This document shows positions 1 through 5,394 of a stretch of 7,088 bases of DNA, piece by piece. Numbering within the stretch: the stretch's first letter is position 1; each line of letters starts with the position of its first letter. Source of the DNA: JAICLL01 sp035252155 (GTDB lineage Bacteria > Planctomycetota > Planctomycetia > Pirellulales > JAICIG01); contig DATFDL010000119.1 in NCBI GenBank assembly GCA_035252155.1, positions 1 through 7,088 on the forward strand. The letters are read 5' to 3'. The notes beneath the pieces were generated by a model that worked only from the letters and a program-made list of their open reading frames with translations, was not told the DNA's origin and made no database searches. The position numbers and the translations under genes were made by a program.

Positions 1-126
1 TACATCTCACATCACGAGGTGCGACGGGTCGAAAAACTACTTAACAACCGACCCCGCGCGTGCCTCGGCTTCCGAACTCCCGACGAAGTTTTCTTCGAGA
101 AAACTCCCCCTGCCGGTTGCGATTGA
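1..126 (+). CDS. IS30-family transposase, C-terminal end (partial)
   Basis: Frame 1 is open from the window edge to TGA at 124-126 and gives the last 41 residues of a protein whose 5' part lies outside the window. Residues 14-31 read LNNRPRACLGFRTPDEVF, which matches the conserved tail of IS30-family DDE transposases (LNxRPRKxLGxRTPxEVF), the segment that follows the catalytic glutamate. The preceding EVRRVEKL fits the short helix usually found there. Known for the family: the enzyme cuts and joins the ends of its own element. The catalytic DDE residues are upstream and cannot be checked, so whether the copy is intact is unknown. The stop codon lies about 14 bases before the probable element end, as is usual for IS30 elements. 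Confidence 0.88.
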   Translation, partial: YISHHEVRRVEKLLNNRPRACLGFRTPDEVFFEKTPPAGCD

Positions 127-140
127 GATTGGGGACCGCC
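1..140 (+). mobile_element. Right (3') end of an IS30-family insertion sequence
   Basis: The transposase tail runs into a sequence whose complement, read inward from 140, is GGCGGTCCCCAATCTCAATC. The GG(C/N)G start and the overlap with the transposase stop region fit an IS30-type terminal inverted repeat. At about 141-146 the sequence changes abruptly to heptamer repeats, which supports an element boundary near 140. The left end, its inverted repeat and any target duplication lie outside the window, so the exact boundary is inferred and not proven. Confidence 0.65.
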
Positions 141-145
141 AGGAG

Positions 146-236
146 TTTGAAGTGGGAAGTGCGAAGTGTGAAGTGTTAAGTTTGAAGTGTGAAGTGCGAA
201 GTGTGAAGTGTTAAGTTTGAAGTGTGAAGTGTGAAA
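146..236 (+). repeat. Tandem heptamer repeat block, 13 units
   Basis: Thirteen consecutive 7-base units fit the pattern T(T/G)NNAAG, for example TTTGAAG, TGTGAAG, TGCGAAG and TGTTAAG; the last unit ends in AAA. There is a higher-order period of 35 bases (five heptamers): 146-180 and 181-215 differ at a single base, and a third copy begins at 216. This points to recent duplication of a five-heptamer unit. The block lies between the IS30 end and gcvPB. Period 7 is not a multiple of 3, so it is not a coding repeat. The function is unknown. Such intergenic heptamers resemble the short tandem repeats known from cyanobacteria and, from memory, from planctomycetes. Confidence 0.9.
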
Positions 237-253
237 ACACCGGCCATGTCACG

Positions 254-290
254 CTTCAAACTTGAAACTTCAAACTTCAAACTTCAAACT
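254..290 (-). repeat. Inverted heptamer repeat block, 5 units
   Basis: Five units of CTTCAAA (one variant, CTTGAAA, at 261-267) plus two further bases form the reverse complement of the TTTGAAG unit found at 146-236. The two blocks face each other across a 17-base spacer (237-253). An RNA covering both could fold the last heptamers of the left block against this block: TTTGAAG pairs perfectly with CTTCAAA, and TGTGAAG pairs at six of seven positions. It ends 10 bases before the gcvPB start and would sit in the 5' leader of that gene if transcription comes from upstream. Confidence 0.88.
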
Positions 291-299
291 ATCCCCCCC

Positions 300-1745
300 A
301 TGCGAAACATCCAAGCTACCGAACCCCTCTTCAAACTTTCTAAGCCCGGTCGGCGCGCGGCGCGGCTGCCGAACTGCGATGTGCCGGCGGCGCCGCTGGC
401 CGAATTGCTGCCTAATGAGGCGATCGCCGAGCAACTGCCGGCCTTGCCCGAACTGGCCGAACCCGACGTCGTGCGGCACTTCACCAACCTGTCGACCTTG
501 AATATGTCGGTCGATACGCACTTCTACCCGCTCGGCTCGTGTACGATGAAGTACAACCCCAAGCGCAACGAGCGTCTTGTCTCGCTGCCGGGCATGGCCG
601 ACCTGCACCCCTACCAGCCCGAAGAAACGCTCCAAGGCTTGCTGCGGCTGCTGTGGGACTTGCAAGAGATGCTGGCCGATATCGGCGGGCTGAAGGCGGT
701 CAGCTTGCAGCCGGCCGCCGGCGCGCATGGCGAGTTGACGGCGCTGTTGGTGGCACGGGCGTATTTCCGCCACCTCGGCCAGCCGCGCGTCAAGGTGCTC
801 GCCCCCGACAGCGCGCACGGCACCAACCCCGCCAGCGCCGCGGTGGCCGGCTTCGAGTCGGTCACGGTCAAAAGCACGCCGCGCGGGTTTGTCGATCTGG
901 AAGAGCTGCAACGCAAGCTCGACGACCGCGTGGCCGTCTTTATGATCACCAATCCCAATACGCTGGGCATGTTCGACCGGCAGATTCGCCACATCGCCGA
1001 CCTGGTGCACGAGGCGGGCGGGCTTATCTATCTCGATGGAGCCAACATGAACGCCATTCTGGGCGTCAGCCGGCCCGGCGATTTCGGGGCCGATATGATG
1101 CACTACAATCCGCACAAGACCTTTAGCGGCCCGCACGGCGGGGGCGGGCCGGGCGCCGGGCCGATCGCCGTGCGCGAGATGCTCGAACCGTATTTGCCCG
1201 TGCCCGTGGTGGTGCGCGAAGGTGAGTGCTTCCGGCTGGAGTACAATCGGCCGCATTCGATCGGCCGGGTGCGCAGCTTTTTTGGCAACGTGGGCGTGCT
1301 AGTGCGCGCGTACTGCTATATCCGCACGCACGGGGCCGAGGGTCTGCGGCGCGTGAGCGAAAACGCGGTGCTCAACGCCAACTATTTGCTCAGCCGCTTA
1401 AAGCACCGCTTCGACGTGCCGCAGGGCGATCGCTGCATGCACGAGTTTGTAGCCTCGGCCGCCCGGCTGAAGGCCGAGCGCGGCGTGTCGGCGATGGACC
1501 TTGCCAAGCGGCTGTTGGACTTCGGCTTTCATGCACCGACCGTCTACTTTCCGCCGATCGTGCGTGAAGCGATGATGATCGAGCCGACGGAAACGGAGAG
1601 CCTCGAAACGCTCGATGCCTTCGCCGAGGCCCTGCTGGCCATCGCCGACGAGCCCGCCGAAGTGCTGCACGATGCTCCGCATAGCACGTTCATCAGCCGC
1701 CCCGATGAGGTGCAGGCCGCCCGCAAGCCGGTGGTGGCAGAGTGA
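300..1745 (+). CDS. gcvPB: Glycine dehydrogenase (decarboxylating) subunit 2
   Basis: This is the PLP-binding subunit of the two-subunit P-protein of the glycine cleavage system. With GcvPA it decarboxylates glycine and loads the aminomethyl group onto the lipoyl arm of GcvH in the cytoplasm. The 481-residue product has the usual family length (about 480-490). Visible motifs are FYPLGSCTMKYNP at 75-87, a glycine- and alanine-rich PAAGAHGE stretch, DSAHGTNPASA from D170, the cofactor-contacting DGAN at D246, and NPHKTFSGPHGGGG with K273 as the Schiff-base lysine. The frame is open from GTG at 231, but those 23 extra codons are translated heptamer repeat. ATG at 300 gives MRNIQATEPLF, the normal GcvPB N-terminus, so I use 300. 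No Shine-Dalgarno is visible there. The usual partner genes gcvPA, gcvH and gcvT are not in the window; an IS30 end and repeats lie directly upstream. Confidence 0.96.
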   Translation: MRNIQATEPLFKLSKPGRRAARLPNCDVPAAPLAELLPNEAIAEQLPALPELAEPDVVRHFTNLSTLNMSVDTHFYPLGSCTMKYNPKRNERLVSLPGMADLHPYQPEETLQGLLRLLWDLQEMLADIGGLKAVSLQPAAGAHGELTALLVARAYFRHLGQPRVKVLAPDSAHGTNPASAAVAGFESVTVKSTPRGFVDLEELQRKLDDRVAVFMITNPNTLGMFDRQIRHIADLVHEAGGLIYLDGANMNAILGVSRPGDFGADMMHYNPHKTFSGPHGGGGPGAGPIAVREMLEPYLPVPVVVREGECFRLEYNRPHSIGRVRSFFGNVGVLVRAYCYIRTHGAEGLRRVSENAVLNANYLLSRLKHRFDVPQGDRCMHEFVASAARLKAERGVSAMDLAKRLLDFGFHAPTVYFPPIVREAMMIEPTETESLETLDAFAEALLAIADEPAEVLHDAPHSTFISRPDEVQAARKPVVAE

Positions 1746-1752
1746 GGGAAGC

Positions 1753-1773
1753 GCGGAATTCGGAGTGCGGAAT
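1753..1773 (+). repeat. Short heptamer tract after gcvPB
   Basis: Three contiguous 7-base units (GCGGAAT, TCGGAGT, GCGGAAT) start eight bases after the gcvPB stop codon. The period matches the tract upstream of the gene but the unit sequence differs. A small perfect stem, ATCCT-TCGG-AGGAT, follows at 1772-1785. It has no T-run and so is not a convincing intrinsic terminator. Confidence 0.6.
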
Positions 1774-1844
1774 CCTTCGGAGGATGGCCTTCCAAGGACG
1801 TCTCAGGCACCGCCGCCGAACCGTCGCTAGTTATCGCACATCCG

Positions 1845-1871
1845 GCGCTGTGGCAGTTTTTTTGCCAGCGC
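1845..1871 (+). other. Hairpin with an oligo-T loop
   Basis: GCGCT (1845-1849) and GGCA (1852-1855) can pair with TGCCAGCGC (1863-1871), leaving a two-base bulge. Seven consecutive Ts (1857-1863) lie mainly in the loop, not after the stem. That arrangement is not a standard intrinsic terminator on either strand. It sits about 100 bases after the gcvPB stop codon and could be a processing or stability element, or chance. Confidence 0.35.
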
Positions 1872-2122
1872 GGCCCAACTTGAGACAATTCTCGCACCGT
1901 CGCAAACTTTGTCGCAGCCGCTCTTGCGAGTAGGCTTAAACCGACAGCGCGCAAGGCCATACGGCGAACTTCCTCGGAAGCAAACGGCCAAGCGGCGCGC
2001 AAAGCGCTCACTCAGGCACTCGATTTGCACAGTCTCGCGAACCCGCGAGTCGTCCGCCATAGCGGCACCGCGGATGCTAGCACTCGAACCACCGCAGGCG
2101 TCCCTGCGTAGTAGAGTTCGAC

Positions 2123-2148
2123 GGTTGGACATCAAGGAGGATCGACCC
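2123..2148 (+). promoter_or_regulatory. csrA ribosome binding site with clustered GGA motifs
   Basis: AAGGAGG at 2134-2140 is a near-perfect Shine-Dalgarno sequence eight bases before the csrA ATG, the strongest in the window. Three GGA triplets (2127-2129, 2136-2138, 2139-2141) lie within 15 bases, two of them inside the ribosome binding site. GGTT (2123-2126) can pair weakly with GACC (2144-2147) and present these GGAs in a loop. CsrA proteins are known to bind loop GGA motifs and to repress translation by covering the ribosome binding site, so autoregulation is plausible here but is inference. Confidence 0.6.
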
Positions 2149-2337
2149 ATGTTAGTCTTGAGTCGCAAGGTGGGCGAAAAACTGGTGATCGGCGACGGCA
2201 TCATCGTCACCATCAACCGCATTGCCGGACAGCGCGTGAGCCTGGGTGTGGAGGCCCCGCCCCACATCCGCATCGTGCGGTCCGAATTGGCGCACGACGA
2301 TGCAGCGCACGAATCACGTGCGGTGGCCGCGGTCTAA
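2149..2337 (+). CDS. csrA: Carbon storage regulator CsrA
   Basis: The 62-residue product is a full-length CsrA/RsmA RNA-binding protein, a homodimer that binds GGA motifs in mRNA leaders and alters translation or stability. It begins MLVLSRKVGEKLVIGD, the classic first beta strands, and continues with INRIAGQRVSLGVEAPPHI and IVRSEL. The two residues most important for RNA contact in the family, L4 and R44, are present. The last 15 residues are a variable charged and alanine-rich tail. The ATG is fixed by the strong AAGGAGG eight bases upstream and by the conserved N-terminus. No fliW or flagellar gene is adjacent, so its targets cannot be guessed from context. A long palindromic element starts three bases after the stop codon. 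Confidence 0.97.
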   Translation: MLVLSRKVGEKLVIGDGIIVTINRIAGQRVSLGVEAPPHIRIVRSELAHDDAAHESRAVAAV

Positions 2338-2340
2338 CTT

Positions 2341-2530
2341 AGGGTGCCACGGCATCCGTCGCGGCGCGCATGGCGCATTAAACTCCATCAATCGTGGTCG
2401 CCGCGACGGACGCCGTGCCGCGCCACTCTATCGCCTCGTCCTCGGGGCAACGCTCACGGCGTCCGCCGCGGCGTTTGCCGTCGATTTGTCGTTCAACGCA
2501 GATGCGCCGCGGCGGATGCCGTGGCACCCT
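2341..2530. repeat. 190-base palindromic element with four alternating copies of a 19-base core
   Basis: The core CACGGCRTCCGYCGCGGCG occurs four times in alternating orientation: 2348-2366 (+), 2399-2417 (-), 2455-2473 (+) and 2505-2523 (-), at a pitch of 51, 56 and 50 bases. The outer pair extends to 27-base inverted arms (2341-2367 and 2504-2530) with one mismatch, which becomes a G-U pair in plus-strand RNA. The outer copies share R=A and the inner copies R=G; the left copies have Y=T and the right copies Y=C. It can fold as nested stems (1:4 and 2:3) or as two side-by-side stems (1:2 and 3:4). It lies between the convergent genes csrA and the acyl-CoA dehydrogenase. It could be a MITE-like or REP-like element or a bidirectional 3'-end structure. 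No poly-T tract or clear target duplication is seen, and no ORF is credible. Confidence 0.9.
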
Positions 2531-2566
2531 TGGTTTGGCTCGCTCGCTGACACGCGGCAGCCGTCG

Positions 2567-4510
2567 TCACTCGTTCTGATACGGCATCAAGATTTCGCCG
2601 GTCGGCAGGCCGGCGATCGACTTGAATTGTCCGGCGGCAATCTGCTCGCCCAGCTTGGTGATCGAGCGGAAATAACGATCCGAAGGTCTCCGGCCGCTTA
2701 GGCCGCGCCGCAAATCCTGGCAGATCGTGTCGGCGGCGTCCTGCACGAGCTCGTCTGGCTGCCGAGCGGCGTAGAGGCTGGTGCAAAGCACGATGATGGC
2801 GTCTTGCACGCGGCGCGAGATCTCGGCCATGCGGCATTGCCGGTCGGCCAGGCTCAACTGATATTTGCGCATCGCCCCGCTGATTTCCAGCGGCGAGTGC
2901 ACCAGCCAATCGGCCGCGAACTCGGCGTGCTCTCGCAGGGCCGGCGGCATCGGCGGCAAATCGGGCTTGCCGTGCCCGCGCAGCTTCTGGCCGACGAACC
3001 ACTTGCCATACTCCCAGAGCGGTCCCCGCAGCACCGCCAGGTGAGCGGGGTTGGCCATGTTCGGCTTTTTAATGCCGGCGGCGGCCAGCGCCTTGCCGAT
3101 CGGCTCGAAATACTTCATGCCGTGTTGCTTGACCAGCGACTTGAAGAACGCCATGCCCAGCATCTCGCCTTCGCCCTCGTAGATGCAGGGCGCCAGAAAC
3201 TCGTGTACGTTGTCGCCGAACAGATGCCCGTGCAAGAACGACCGGCCGCCGTGCGTCTTCATGAGCAGCTCGACGGCGGCTTCTTTCTGCGCCTCGCTGC
3301 CGAAGATTTTGGCGATGATGCATTCCATCTCACCGCGGTAACCCTGATCGATCAGGCCCGAACACCACTCGACCAAAGCGTCGGCCGCCACAATCAAACC
3401 GGCCAGGCGACCGAGGCGGCGGCGCACCAGCTCTCGGGTGTCGATGGCGGCCCCATATGTCTTACGAAAGTGCGCCCAGGGCAGCATGCCGGCCAGCATC
3501 AATCGCATCGCGCCGGCCGCGGTGGCGCACAGGGCGATCCGTCCCAGATTCAGCCCGTGATAGGCGATCGTCAGGCCATCGCCGCGCGTCGGCCGCAGCA
3601 GATTGGCGGCGGGCACGCGGAAGTCTTTAAAAATGATGCCTTGGTTATACGTGTGCTTCAAGGCGTACAGTCCGTAAGCCTTCAAGCGAAAATGCTCGTT
3701 TTCCTCGGGCGGCAGATCGACCACCAGCACGGCCGGGCGGTTTTCGATCAGGCAGACCAGCCCGATGGTGCGGCCGGGCAGCACATTGGTGATAAACAGT
3801 TTCTCGCCGTTGACCACATACTGATCGCCCTCGAGCACGGCGCGGGTTCGCAAGGCGGTCAGGTCGCTGCCGGCGTTCGGCTCGGTCAGGGCGAAGGCCG
3901 ACAGGCTTTGGCCGCTGGCCAGCCGCGGCAGAAACTGCTGTTTCTGCTCGGCGTTGCCAAAGGTCCGCACCGGATCGACCGCCCCAATGCAGCCGTGGAC
4001 CGAGGCCATGCCGGCGATCGTCGGATCGAGCGTGGCCATGCGGGTAAGGAACGGCGCGAAGCTGGTGAAGGGCGCACCCGATCCGCCGTACTCGCGATCG
4101 ACCAACAGGCCCCAATAACCGGCGGCTGCCAGCTCTTGCAAAACCTGATTCGATACTTTGCGATGTTCATCGAGCAGCGTGCCCGACTCGCGATGGCGGC
4201 GCACGACGGCCAGCGAATCGTCCATCACCTTGGCCACGTGCGGCGGCGTGGCGGGCGGCGGCGAGCCGAACAGCTCGATCGGCACGTGGCCGTCCCAAAT
4301 GGCCCGGTGGGCAGGGCTGGCGGTCGTCTGATATTGCGGAGCGAAGAGCGCCTCGACCTGGTCGTCGGCCTTGTCGATGGCCCCAGTGCGGCGAGCTTCT
4401 TCTTCGCTTTTGCCGCCCAGTTTCAGGGCCGTTTCGGCGAACGACTGCTGCCCGTCGTCGGGGCTGGTGTGCCGATGCTCGTCCGTCTGGGGCGCGCGCG
4501 TGGTGGACAT
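2567..4510 (-). CDS. Acyl-CoA dehydrogenase, long form
   Basis: FAD-dependent acyl-CoA dehydrogenase, which introduces the alpha-beta double bond into acyl-CoA in fatty-acid or related acyl oxidation and passes electrons to ETF. In the 647-residue product the family signatures are ALTEPNAGSD (207-216), VNGEKLFITN (233-242), an HGLNLGRIALCATAAG helix from 318, and IYEGEGEM around 443-450, where E445 aligns with the catalytic glutamate of the MCAD-type YEG motif. About 90 extra N-terminal residues and a C-terminal extension of about 190 residues make it much longer than the usual 380-400, closer to VLCAD or ACAD9 architecture. Substrate length cannot be read from sequence. ATG at 4510 is chosen; an in-frame TTG at 4564 would add 18 residues encoded in the inverted repeat. 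Only a weak AGAGG lies 12 bases upstream. A candidate promoter and hairpin precede it. Confidence 0.93.
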   Translation of the reverse strand: MSTTRAPQTDEHRHTSPDDGQQSFAETALKLGGKSEEEARRTGAIDKADDQVEALFAPQYQTTASPAHRAIWDGHVPIELFGSPPPATPPHVAKVMDDSLAVVRRHRESGTLLDEHRKVSNQVLQELAAAGYWGLLVDREYGGSGAPFTSFAPFLTRMATLDPTIAGMASVHGCIGAVDPVRTFGNAEQKQQFLPRLASGQSLSAFALTEPNAGSDLTALRTRAVLEGDQYVVNGEKLFITNVLPGRTIGLVCLIENRPAVLVVDLPPEENEHFRLKAYGLYALKHTYNQGIIFKDFRVPAANLLRPTRGDGLTIAYHGLNLGRIALCATAAGAMRLMLAGMLPWAHFRKTYGAAIDTRELVRRRLGRLAGLIVAADALVEWCSGLIDQGYRGEMECIIAKIFGSEAQKEAAVELLMKTHGGRSFLHGHLFGDNVHEFLAPCIYEGEGEMLGMAFFKSLVKQHGMKYFEPIGKALAAAGIKKPNMANPAHLAVLRGPLWEYGKWFVGQKLRGHGKPDLPPMPPALREHAEFAADWLVHSPLEISGAMRKYQLSLADRQCRMAEISRRVQDAIIVLCTSLYAARQPDELVQDAADTICQDLRRGLSGRRPSDRYFRSITKLGEQIAAGQFKSIAGLPTGEILMPYQNE

Positions 4511-4545
4511 GTCGTTTCGTTGCCTCTTTGCGTGTTGCCGTGCTG

Positions 4546-4611
4546 ACACGAACCCGAAGCGCAAGCGAGGAAAACCGCGGGCGGATCCTCGCTAACGCTT
4601 CGGGTTGGTGT
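4546..4611. repeat. 25-bp inverted repeat upstream of the acyl-CoA dehydrogenase
   Basis: Arms 4546-4570 and 4587-4611 are inverted with three mismatches in 25, around a 16-base loop. The core of the left arm is AACCCGAAGCGCAAGCGAGG and that of the right arm is CCTCGCTAACGCTTCGGGTT. From memory, this AACCCGAAGCG...GCGAGG palindrome is one of the dispersed intergenic repeats of planctomycete genomes. It lies between the stop codon of the methyltransferase-like gene (4660) and the dehydrogenase start (4510), both on the minus strand. There is no T-run after the stem, so it is more likely a dispersed repeat or leader structure than an intrinsic terminator. Confidence 0.85.
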
Positions 4612-4633
4612 GGAAAACCCCCCGGGCTAAAGA

Positions 4634-4642
4634 ATTATAGCA
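4634..4642 (-). promoter_or_regulatory. Extended -10 promoter element for the acyl-CoA dehydrogenase
   Basis: On the minus strand this reads TGCTATAAT: a perfect TATAAT hexamer preceded by the TGN extension that lets sigma70-type promoters work without a good -35. No convincing -35 is found 16-18 bases upstream. It lies 18 bases beyond the methyltransferase-like stop codon in an otherwise GC-rich region. The predicted start would be near 4627, giving a leader of roughly 115 bases that contains the 4546-4611 inverted repeat. Confidence 0.5.
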
Positions 4643-4659
4643 CTTTGCCGGCGACCGAC

Positions 4660-5280
4660 TTACGGCAAATTCAGCCAACGCGGCCACCAGGCTTCGCCGC
4701 GCAGCCGGCTGACGGCCTCGACGACCACCGGCAGCCAGATCCAACGCGCCGCGCGGCGGCACTCGTTCCAAAGCGACCGCACGCTCACGTTGATCGTCGC
4801 CGCCGTCGTGAAGCCCGAAAATCGCGGGCAGAACCGCGGTACTTGCCGGCAATAACGAAGATAGGGCTCGCCCAGTTGTCCGGCCAAATAGCGTTCTTCG
4901 GCCGGCACAGTGGCCCAGGCGTAAAAGATGGCCCCGATCACAATGCCGGCCGCAAAGGTGACGCTGGCCAACATCACGGCCGCCGACAGAGCGATCAAGA
5001 ACGTGCCCACATAGAGTGGATTGCGGCAGAGCGAATAGGGTCCCTCGCAGACCAGCACCAGCCGCTTTCGCCCGCCAATATAAAGCGTGGCCCAAAACCG
5101 CAGGGCGGCGCCGGCCACGAACACGGCCCAGCCCAGCGCCTCGATCATAACTTTGCCCCAGCGGGCGTCGATGGTCGCGGGCGGCGAAAACAGCACCAAT
5201 CCGCCGAACGCCAGCACCAACAGCGAACCCACCAGGCCGCGCGATCGAAAGGCCCAGCTCGCAGCCTGTTCTGCTTCCAC
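4660..5280 (-). CDS. Isoprenylcysteine carboxyl methyltransferase-like membrane protein (ICMT/PEMT superfamily)
   Basis: The 206-residue product is a predicted inner-membrane methyltransferase of the ICMT and phospholipid methyltransferase superfamily, which uses S-adenosylmethionine. Hydrophobic spans lie at about 14-32, 46-68 and 91-124. The diagnostic region is EGPYSLCRNPLYVG (79-92), matching the family (G)PY..(R)(H/N)P.Y.G motif, followed by EER at 128-130, GEPYLRY at 137-143 and VPRFCP ending at 152, as in bacterial members. The last 50 residues are poorly conserved and contain a tryptophan-rich tail. The start is the GTG at 5280; the upstream in-frame stretch to the previous stop holds no ATG, and no clear Shine-Dalgarno is seen. 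Bacteria lack classical prenylated CAAX proteins, so the real methyl acceptor is unknown. The gene follows the exported-protein gene by 114 bases. Confidence 0.82.
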   Translation of the reverse strand: MEAEQAASWAFRSRGLVGSLLVLAFGGLVLFSPPATIDARWGKVMIEALGWAVFVAGAALRFWATLYIGGRKRLVLVCEGPYSLCRNPLYVGTFLIALSAAVMLASVTFAAGIVIGAIFYAWATVPAEERYLAGQLGEPYLRYCRQVPRFCPRFSGFTTAATINVSVRSLWNECRRAARWIWLPVVVEAVSRLRGEAWWPRWLNLP

Positions 5281-5328
5281 GGCGTGATCCAGTAAACTGG
5301 GAAGGAATATGCGGTAAGATTCGCGCGG

Positions 5329-5357
5329 ATGGTAGCGAAAGCGCGAATTGTCGGCAA
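5329..5357 (-). promoter_or_regulatory. Weak candidate promoter for the methyltransferase-like gene
   Basis: On the minus strand TTGCCG (5352-5357) and TACCAT (5329-5334) are separated by 17 bases. Each hexamer matches the sigma70 consensus at four of six positions. It sits in the 114-base gap before the GTG start at 5280. The match is marginal, and cotranscription with the upstream gene is equally likely. Confidence 0.25.
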
Positions 5358-5394
5358 GCGTAGATTTGGCGGCCCCGAAGCTCGGTGTGACAAG

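Larger units (their letters stand above)
1746..2148. other. 403-base intergenic region between gcvPB and csrA
   Basis: No open frame here looks like a gene. The frame of csrA is open upstream for about 80 codons, but the translation is arginine-rich low-complexity sequence without a recognisable motif or start signal. The region holds the short heptamer tract (1753-1773), a hairpin with a T-rich loop (1845-1871), a perfect 6-bp stem CTCGCG-AACC-CGCGAG (2034-2049), and the csrA ribosome binding site (2134-2140). I found no pair of promoter hexamers I would defend. The csrA transcript must nevertheless start somewhere here unless it reads through from gcvPB, so a long leader is possible. Confidence 0.7.

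Noticed and set aside
146..290. CRISPR-like array upstream of gcvPB
   Set aside because: The repeats are contiguous 7-base units without unique spacers, and there are no cas genes.
270..1256. Minus-strand open frame (328 codons) opposite gcvPB
   Set aside because: Antisense shadow of a well-conserved gene; its translation shows no recognisable family.
1909..2148. Upstream in-frame extension of csrA to position 1909
   Set aside because: CsrA homologues start at MLVLSRK, and the ATG at 2149 has a near-perfect ribosome binding site; the extension is arginine-rich noise.
1746..2148. tRNA or riboswitch in the gcvPB-csrA gap
   Set aside because: No cloverleaf with TTC-loop bases was found, and there is no recognisable glycine riboswitch core; the small stems present do not assemble into a known RNA.
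2341..2530. Intrinsic terminator for csrA
   Set aside because: The stem is long and GC-rich but no T-run follows it on either strand. It could still define RNA ends, so it is kept as a repeat element only.
2804..4546. Long plus-strand open frame (580 codons) opposite the acyl-CoA dehydrogenase
   Set aside because: It is a high-GC antisense shadow of a gene with clear catalytic motifs; its translation is low-complexity and rich in R, G, Q and H with no motif.
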